17,489 nucleotides of DNA from an uncultured Alphaproteobacteria bacterium (lineage in GTDB: Bacteria; Pseudomonadota; Alphaproteobacteria; CAAHEQ01; UBA3637), in the NCBI GenBank assembly GCA_934203105.1, contig CAKPYQ010000021.1:1-17489 (forward strand). Reading direction: 5' to 3'. This document shows positions 13,356 through 17,489 of this stretch, piece by piece (positions within the stretch are counted from its first letter, which is position 1; each line of letters opens with the position of its first letter). The notes under the pieces were generated by a model. The model saw nothing but the letters and a program-made list of their open reading frames with translations. It was not told where the DNA came from and did not search any database. The position numbers and the translations under genes are program-made.

Positions 13356-13379
13356 AATAAGTTTGTTTATAAACTTATT
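13356..13379. other. Inverted repeat between lipoprotein gene and tRNA-Gly
   Basis: AATAAGTTT (13356-13364) and AAACTTATT (13371-13379) flank a six-base loop. On the plus strand Ts follow; on the minus strand the tRNA begins at once, with no T-run. It may be a processing hairpin or a weak terminator. Confidence 0.5.
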
Positions 13380-13380
13380 T

Positions 13381-13935
13381 TTATGAAAGGTCAAGAAGAT
13401 TTTGTTTTATTTCTTGCGTCATTTGCTCGTCCAATTGATCTTCCATATCCAACAACATTTGCGTGAACATATTGTCGCGCTGATTGACAGAGGCTTTTTG
13501 TGGCAAAGTCCGCGCAATAAAACCGTCGATTGTCACGGTACGCAAAGTTTCTTTTTCTTCATTAAAAATCCGAACTTCAACCTGATACGATAAAACATAT
13601 TTATAATTGTCATAAATAAACCAGTTCTTTTCCGGTTGTTCAGAACGAATCATTTCGGCTTTTAAAATCACAAACTCTGCTTTATAGGGCTTTTGATAAT
13701 TCGGACGCAGGCGGATCAAAGCCCAATTTTTCAATGCTTTTTCGGGGGTCATCGGCATCAGGTTTTCAACATGAGGCAAACGTTCCATTTGTCCGATATT
13801 CGATACAATGTTGACACGTGACACAGGCAATTCCAACAACGGAACTTGGCTGTAATCCTTCATCTTCGGGGCTTTATCATAGCTTGGAACACACGCGCAC
13901 AAAATAAACATTGCCAAAAAAAGCATTTTTTTCAT
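13381..13935 (-). CDS. Predicted lipoprotein of unknown function
   Basis: A 184-residue protein with a lipoprotein signal: MKKMLFLAMFILCACVPS has a hydrophobic core and a lipobox ending at C15 (LCAC, a second cysteine at 13). Mature protein would be anchored to a membrane, perhaps sorted by the LolA system encoded here. The body has alternating strands (YKYVLSYQVEVRIFNEE, TVTIDGFIAR) and a charged C-terminal helix. I do not recognise the family. The start has AAAGGAG upstream. It is divergent from recX. Confidence 0.8.
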   Translation of the reverse strand: MKKMLFLAMFILCACVPSYDKAPKMKDYSQVPLLELPVSRVNIVSNIGQMERLPHVENLMPMTPEKALKNWALIRLRPNYQKPYKAEFVILKAEMIRSEQPEKNWFIYDNYKYVLSYQVEVRIFNEEKETLRTVTIDGFIARTLPQKASVNQRDNMFTQMLLDMEDQLDEQMTQEIKQNLLDLS

Positions 13936-13989
13936 TTGTCAATCTCCTTTTTTTGGAATAAGATACAAAACATAAAAGGATTTGTCAAG

Positions 13990-14508
13990 ATGGTCAAAAA
14001 AATAACACCTAAACGATTGGAAAATATTGCGCTTTATTATTTGCAGCGCTATGAAAGTTCCACGGCCAAACTGCGTGCTGTTTTAAAACGGCGTATTTTA
14101 CGCGCGAAAATGCAAGGGTGCGAAATCCCCGAGCAAGCCGACATTTGGATTGAAGACATTATCCGTAAAATGGTTGATTTGGGCTATGTGAATGACATCA
14201 GATATGCGCAAAACACTTTTCGCCGGTTGCACAATGCGGGCAAATCGACCCGCTTTATTGCCGGAAAATTGAAACAAGACGGCATTACGCCGGACGATTT
14301 TGATGCTTTGACCCAAGCACAGCAAATCAGTTGTGATGAATTAGATTTAAATGCGGCGCGGCGCTTGGTTGATAAAAAAAAGTTGGGCTTTCACCGCAGT
14401 GAAAAAAGCCAAAAAGAAAACTTTCAAAAAGATTTGGCTGTTTTGGGAAGAGCCGGCTTTTCCTATGAAATCGCTTGTGCAGCGTTAAAAGATCCGGCAG
14501 AAAGTTAA
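13990..14508 (+). CDS. recX: Regulatory protein RecX
   Basis: RecX binds RecA filaments and modulates recombination and the SOS response. The 172-residue protein has the expected three-helix repeat pattern, including ALYYLQRYESSTAKLRAVLK near the N-terminus, LGYVNDIRYAQNTFRRL in the middle, and FQKDLAVLGRAGFSYEIACAAL at the end. ATG 13990 has AAAGGA upstream. A longer frame reaches 13846, but it runs antisense through the lipoprotein gene and is not RecX-like. recA is not in this window. The stop codon overlaps the lptG stop on the other strand (TTAA). Confidence 0.88.
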   Translation: MVKKITPKRLENIALYYLQRYESSTAKLRAVLKRRILRAKMQGCEIPEQADIWIEDIIRKMVDLGYVNDIRYAQNTFRRLHNAGKSTRFIAGKLKQDGITPDDFDALTQAQQISCDELDLNAARRLVDKKKLGFHRSEKSQKENFQKDLAVLGRAGFSYEIACAALKDPAES

Positions 14509-15605
14509 CCGTCTTCGCTGTGCAATAACACGGAAGCCGAAATAAAAATCATAATAATCGACGGACCAAATACCGCCAAAAAGATTGGCAAATTACCGGA
14601 AATGCCCAATGCCGTTGTCAATTTAGAAACAAAAAACAAAATAAATCCAAACAAAATAGCGCCGGCGCTTTTCATTAAAATGCGACCTTGCCTTTGGTTG
14701 GGAGACAATGTAAACATCGCCGCAATAAACACCATCGCCAACAAATAAAAAACAGAAGACAAAGTCGAATACAAATGCATTCTGTGTTTCAACGATGAAA
14801 ATCCCGCGCGATTTAACAATCGAATAAAGTGCGGCAATTTCCATACGGATATTTCTTCCGGTTCATCGAATGTTTGCAATAACTTATCCAAATTCAGCTG
14901 CGTCGGAATATGCATCGAAATATTTTCTTTGCGCGTACCGTCGGGCGCATAGGAAACGCCATCATCCACAACCAAAGTATAGCCGGATAGCAGTCCGTGC
15001 GGAGCTTCTATTTGATTTTGCAATGTTTCATTCGGGTTTAAAATCAACACCAATACACCGCTTAATTTTAAATCTTTCCCTTCCTGATGAACGTTGTCGG
15101 CGTGAATAACCACCGGTGCATCGTCCATTTTTTCACGCAACCAAAGCCCGCGCTCGTTCCAAGAAAAGCCCGTTTTTTTGCGCAAAGTTTCGCTTTCTTC
15201 CAATTGATATTTACGGATCATCGCGCTGGAAAACGGATTTACCAATCCAATATTGATAATACCCAGCAAAAGCACCACCGCAAAAATTGGCGCTAAAAAG
15301 TTCCATACGGACAAGCCGGCAGAGCGCGCAATCACTAATTCATGCGTTTTGCTTAACCGCAAAAAAGTAATCACAGCCGAAATCAAAACCGTAAACGGCA
15401 AAATCAAAGGCAACATTTGCGGCACTTTGTATAAACCCAACCGCACAACGTCCCAAAACGTGACATAATCACGGGAAGAAGCACGCCGCAACAAATCAAT
15501 AACATCAAACAATAAAATCAGCGACACCAATACAAACAGCGTTGCCAAAAACGTCAGCAAAAAATTTTTTGCCAAATATCTGGAAAACAACCAAGGGACG
15601 CGCAT
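14505..15605 (-). CDS. lptG: LPS export permease LptG
   Basis: LptG is one of two inner-membrane permease subunits of the LptB2FG transporter that extracts lipopolysaccharide toward the outer membrane. The 366-residue protein has three N-terminal membrane helices (about 15-35, 62-82 and 101-121), a periplasmic beta-jellyroll domain (about 125-270) and three C-terminal helices (about 280-300, 313-333 and 338-360). The N-terminal SRYLAKNFLLTFL is typical, with a LptG-like C-terminal half. lptF is not in this window, so LptF identity is less likely but not excluded by sequence alone. AAAGGAAT supports the start. It follows trxB by 64 bases. Confidence 0.9.
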   Translation of the reverse strand: MRVPWLFSRYLAKNFLLTFLATLFVLVSLILLFDVIDLLRRASSRDYVTFWDVVRLGLYKVPQMLPLILPFTVLISAVITFLRLSKTHELVIARSAGLSVWNFLAPIFAVVLLLGIINIGLVNPFSSAMIRKYQLEESETLRKKTGFSWNERGLWLREKMDDAPVVIHADNVHQEGKDLKLSGVLVLILNPNETLQNQIEAPHGLLSGYTLVVDDGVSYAPDGTRKENISMHIPTQLNLDKLLQTFDEPEEISVWKLPHFIRLLNRAGFSSLKHRMHLYSTLSSVFYLLAMVFIAAMFTLSPNQRQGRILMKSAGAILFGFILFFVSKLTTALGISGNLPIFLAVFGPSIIMIFISASVLLHSEDG

Positions 15606-15669
15606 TTTATTCCTTTCTTGACGATTTGATAAAATAATTTTTACTTATACGCCAAAAAAACAAAAAAGT

Positions 15670-16593
15670 CTATGATTTTTTTCTCATTAAATATTTTTCG
15701 GCACCCAAAGCCGCAATTGCGCCCGACCCGCAAGCAATAATCGCTTGTCGAAAAACTTTTTCTTGAACATCGCCGGCGGCAAAAATCCCCTCTTGTGAAG
15801 TTTGTCGAGTATGACAATCCGTCAACAAATAACCGTCCGCAGACATTTGAAGCTGACCTTTAAACATTTGGGTATTCGGGTATTGGCCAATGGCAACAAA
15901 AACACCGTCAACATCGATTTTTTGTACTTCCAACGTGCGCGTATTTTTCAACCAAACCGATTGCAATTTTGTGTCTCCTTCAAAAGCCGTTGCAATCGTT
16001 TCATTCATAACTTCTATTTTATAATTGGCTTTCACCTGTTCGCGCAAACTGGTTTCACCACCTAAATCAGTATCTTTATTGATCAATAAAACGTGTCGGG
16101 CTATGGTGGATAAAAACAAAGCTTCATACAATGCGGTATTGCCTCCGCCGATAACCATCACGTCTTTACCGCGGTAAAAAAAGCCGTCACAGGTTGCGCA
16201 TACAGAAATCCCGTTACCCTTAAATTTTTCCTCTCCCGGTATGCCTAACCATTTTGGCGAAGCGCCGGTACAAATAACGACACTGTCACACGTCAAATTA
16301 TCCCCGTTTGACAATTCCAATAAAAAAGGCTTTTCTTTGAAATTAACGCTGGTCACATTTTCAAAAACTTTTTGAACGTTTAAGTTGGTAGATTGCCGTT
16401 CAAAGGAGTCTATTAAATCCATGCCACCGGTGTTTTCAACTCCCGGAAAATTTTCGATTTTGTGTGTATAAAGCAACTGCCCACCGACTAAATGTCCCAT
16501 GATCATAAGGGGATTTAAGTTCGATCGTGCAGCATAAATTGCGGCTGTGTATCCTGCCGGACCAGATCCGATAATAGCAATTTTTGTGTGCAT
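15670..16593 (-). CDS. trxB: Thioredoxin-disulfide reductase family protein
   Basis: A 307-residue flavoprotein of the low-molecular-weight thioredoxin reductase family. The FAD-binding GSGPAG is at 9-14, the redox-active pair is CATC at 132-135, and a second dinucleotide motif GGGNTA is at 149-154. The C-terminal FAD contact is GIFAAGDV. The usual NADPH 2'-phosphate-binding motif HRRxxxR, expected after VLLI near 171-178, is replaced by NKDTDLGG. The electron donor may therefore be NADH or something other than NADPH. AAGGAG precedes the ATG, and a promoter is at 16618-16646. The enzyme would reduce thioredoxin or a related partner. Confidence 0.9.
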   Translation of the reverse strand: MHTKIAIIGSGPAGYTAAIYAARSNLNPLMIMGHLVGGQLLYTHKIENFPGVENTGGMDLIDSFERQSTNLNVQKVFENVTSVNFKEKPFLLELSNGDNLTCDSVVICTGASPKWLGIPGEEKFKGNGISVCATCDGFFYRGKDVMVIGGGNTALYEALFLSTIARHVLLINKDTDLGGETSLREQVKANYKIEVMNETIATAFEGDTKLQSVWLKNTRTLEVQKIDVDGVFVAIGQYPNTQMFKGQLQMSADGYLLTDCHTRQTSQEGIFAAGDVQEKVFRQAIIACGSGAIAALGAEKYLMRKKS

Positions 16594-16617
16594 TTTGCTC
16601 TCCTTATTTTATTTGGA

Positions 16618-16646
16618 TAAATAGGAATAATTATCTGAAAATGCAA
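16618..16646 (-). promoter_or_regulatory. trxB promoter
   Basis: On the minus strand, TTGCAT (16641-16646), 17 bases, then TATTTA (16618-16623), 24 bases before the start codon. The nearest palindrome of the operator pair begins 20 bases upstream of the -35 box. Confidence 0.55.
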
Positions 16647-16665
16647 GCTTTGAGTATGTGAACAA

Positions 16666-16677
16666 AAACGATCGTTT
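16666..16677. promoter_or_regulatory. Operator-like palindrome, copy 1
   Basis: AAACGATCGTTT is a perfect 12-base palindrome embedded in a 20-base word that recurs at 16767-16786 with one difference. Palindromes of this form are typical sites for dimeric regulators; the regulator is unknown. Confidence 0.65.
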
Positions 16678-16772
16678 AAAGTCAATAGATTTTTTTGCAA
16701 CGCGACCCTCTATAACACACTGAAAATAAACAAAAGCCAATTTTTATATTTTGCTTGAAATACGACGAACAC

Positions 16773-16784
16773 AAACGATCGTTT
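16773..16784. promoter_or_regulatory. Operator-like palindrome, copy 2
   Basis: The second AAACGATCGTTT palindrome, 107 bases from the first. Both lie between the divergent trxB and pilin-like genes, so they may control either or both, possibly through looping. Confidence 0.65.
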
Positions 16785-16841
16785 AAGTAATATATGAATC
16801 AAGAGTTTTAATGAGGCGAAAAAACATGAATTTTGCGTTCA

Positions 16842-16870
16842 TTGTAAAGAGTTTAAAAACCGTTTATACT
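16842..16870 (+). promoter_or_regulatory. Promoter of the pilin-like gene
   Basis: TTGTAA (16842-16847), 17 bases, then TATACT (16865-16870). The predicted start is near 16877, and AAGGAG (16879-16884) lies 6 bases before ATG 16891. This supports 16891 as the real translation start despite the odd leader. Confidence 0.75.
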
Positions 16871-16890
16871 TAATAAAAAAGGAGATAAAA

Positions 16891-17489
16891 ATGAATAAAA
16901 ATCAGCTATTAAACATCAAAAAAATGATTTTTGAGTTGGGGCGTGGGGGTAGCAAAAATCATTTTTTTGATCGTGTGAATGAGGAGCGGGAAGTTGAGAG
17001 ATTCTTCGCTTGCGCTCAGAATGACGCGGGATCAAAAATGTGCGGCGCGGGCGCGCGGGGATTTTGCGCGCCGCACATTTTCAAGTCCACATCAGGCCAC
17101 CAATTAAGCACGGGTTTGAGGGGATTTTTTCCGAAGAACAAGGAGAGCGAGAAAAATAAAATTCCAGCGTATAAATTCATACGTGAATTTTATTTTATCG
17201 ACGCTGTCCGCCGTTATTCGGGAAAAAGCGCCCAAACAGGCCGCAGTATGCTTGAAATGCTGGGCGTGCTGGCGATCATCGGGGTGCTGTCGGTTGGCGC
17301 AATCATGGGCTTTCGCCAAGCGATGAACCGTCATAAAGCAAACGTCATTTTGAACGATGTTTCTTTGGCTTTCGAAGAATTAGCAACGCACGAAACAACC
17401 AACGCCATTAGCCGCTATCAAGTGACGGCTTTCACTCCCGAATCGGGACATACTTTGTACGCCAAACGCGACGCGAACGGGAATGATTC
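16891..17489 (+). CDS. Type IV pilin/pseudopilin-like protein, partial, with repeat-built leader
   Basis: The frame is open from ATG 16891 through the window end (199 codons, 3' end missing). Residues 117-134 read GRSMLEMLGVLAIIGVLS, a prepilin peptidase site with cleavage after G117 and the conserved glutamate at mature position 5. Arginine replaces the usual phenylalanine at position 1. A hydrophobic helix follows and then AIMGFRQAMNRHKANVILND. The leader before the cleavage site is 117 residues, far longer than usual (roughly 6 to 30). Residues about 9-64 are encoded by the repeats IR1, the short dispersed repeat and IR2, all in frame without a stop. The promoter and Shine-Dalgarno sequence support this start. 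It could instead be a leader damaged by repeat insertion, but the frame is intact as far as seen. Confidence 0.8.
   Translation, partial: MNKNQLLNIKKMIFELGRGGSKNHFFDRVNEEREVERFFACAQNDAGSKMCGAGARGFCAPHIFKSTSGHQLSTGLRGFFPKNKESEKNKIPAYKFIREFYFIDAVRRYSGKSAQTGRSMLEMLGVLAIIGVLSVGAIMGFRQAMNRHKANVILNDVSLAFEELATHETTNAISRYQVTAFTPESGHTLYAKRDANGND
16915..16971. repeat. Inverted repeat element IR1, copy B
   Basis: 19-base arms at 16915-16933 and 16953-16971 flank a 19-base G-rich loop. They match the arms at 1-56 except for the outermost base. This copy lies inside the pilin-like reading frame and encodes residues such as KKMIFELGRGG. Confidence 0.85.
16999..17025. repeat. Short dispersed repeat, copy B
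   Basis: Begins AGATTCTTCGCTTGCGCTCA and matches 175-201 with one change. It is read in frame as RFFACAQND within the pilin leader. Here it sits between IR1 and IR2, whereas at the left end it follows IR2. Confidence 0.7.
17035..17081. repeat. Inverted repeat element IR2, copy B
   Basis: 15-base perfect arms at 17035-17049 and 17067-17081 around a 17-base loop. It is the counterpart of 111-154. In the pilin frame it encodes CGAGARGFCAPH. Its GC-rich stem would form a stable hairpin in the mRNA. Confidence 0.85.

Noticed and set aside
16526..17011. Long upstream extensions of minus- and plus-strand frames, such as the sspB frame starting at 6526 and the recX frame at 13846
   Set aside because: The extensions lie in the tmRNA or antisense to another gene and lack homology; the internal ATGs have proper ribosome binding sites.
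17104..17334. 76-codon minus-strand frame opposite the pilin-like gene
   Set aside because: It is antisense to the strongly recognisable prepilin motif and has no start signal.

Overview
The window looks like a chromosomal segment of an AT-rich alphaproteobacterium, probably one of the uncultured, partly anaerobic lineages known from gut metagenomes. Four things point there. The tmRNA gene (ssrA) is circularly permuted, the two-piece arrangement typical of Alphaproteobacteria, and its tag begins ANDNFAPVAVA. An alphaproteobacterial-type SspB gene follows it directly. A pseudopilin-like protein carries the motif GRSMLEMLGVLAIIGVLS, which I associate with such genomes. Rubrerythrin and rubredoxin fit an anaerobic or microaerobic lifestyle. 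The lineage is inference from gene content; no search was possible.

Layout. 1-351: repeat-rich intergenic DNA. 352-2648 (minus): rubrerythrin, ruvA, ruvB, with a promoter in front of ruvA. 2766-2931: tRNA-His with promoter and terminator. 2948-4571 (minus): an unrecognised protein with a consensus promoter, a 46-residue rubredoxin with its own promoter, and a HAD phosphatase. 4643-4796: tRNA-Thr. 4787-5350 (minus): DNA glycosylase Tag. 5492-6043: MdaB-like quinone reductase. 6056-7226: permuted ssrA, sspB and a ribbon-helix-helix protein. 7246-7607: a promoter, four tandem tRNA-Lys(CUU)-like genes and a terminator. 7667-11087: a LON substrate-binding-domain protein, ftsK and lolA in one overlapping operon. 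11134-12950 (minus): an ankyrin lipoprotein followed by a putative HExxH metallopeptidase. 12963-13281: gene-poor DNA with an att-like duplication of the tRNA-Gly 3' end. 13282-13355: tRNA-Gly(CCC). 13381-13935 (minus): a lipoprotein. 13990-14508: recX. 14505-16593 (minus): lptG and trxB. 16594-16890: a divergent regulatory region with two near-identical operator-like palindromes. 16891 to the end: a pilin-like gene whose long N-terminal leader is largely built from three repeat elements, also found at the left end of the window.

Most genes are housekeeping: recombination repair (RuvAB, Tag, RecX), ribosome rescue and degradation of tagged proteins (tmRNA, SspB), chromosome segregation (FtsK), envelope biogenesis (LolA, LptG) and redox defence (rubrerythrin, rubredoxin, MdaB, TrxB). 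The most unusual feature is the array at 7284-7570. Four cloverleaf RNAs share an invariant CUCUUAA anticodon loop and have covarying stems. All four lack the D-loop GG pair, carry G at T-loop position 55 and lack an encoded CCA. Similar elbow changes are known in the staphylococcal glycine tRNAs that serve peptidoglycan synthesis rather than translation, so these may be non-translational lysine tRNAs or tRNA-derived regulators. The second most unusual feature is the repeat-built pilin leader.
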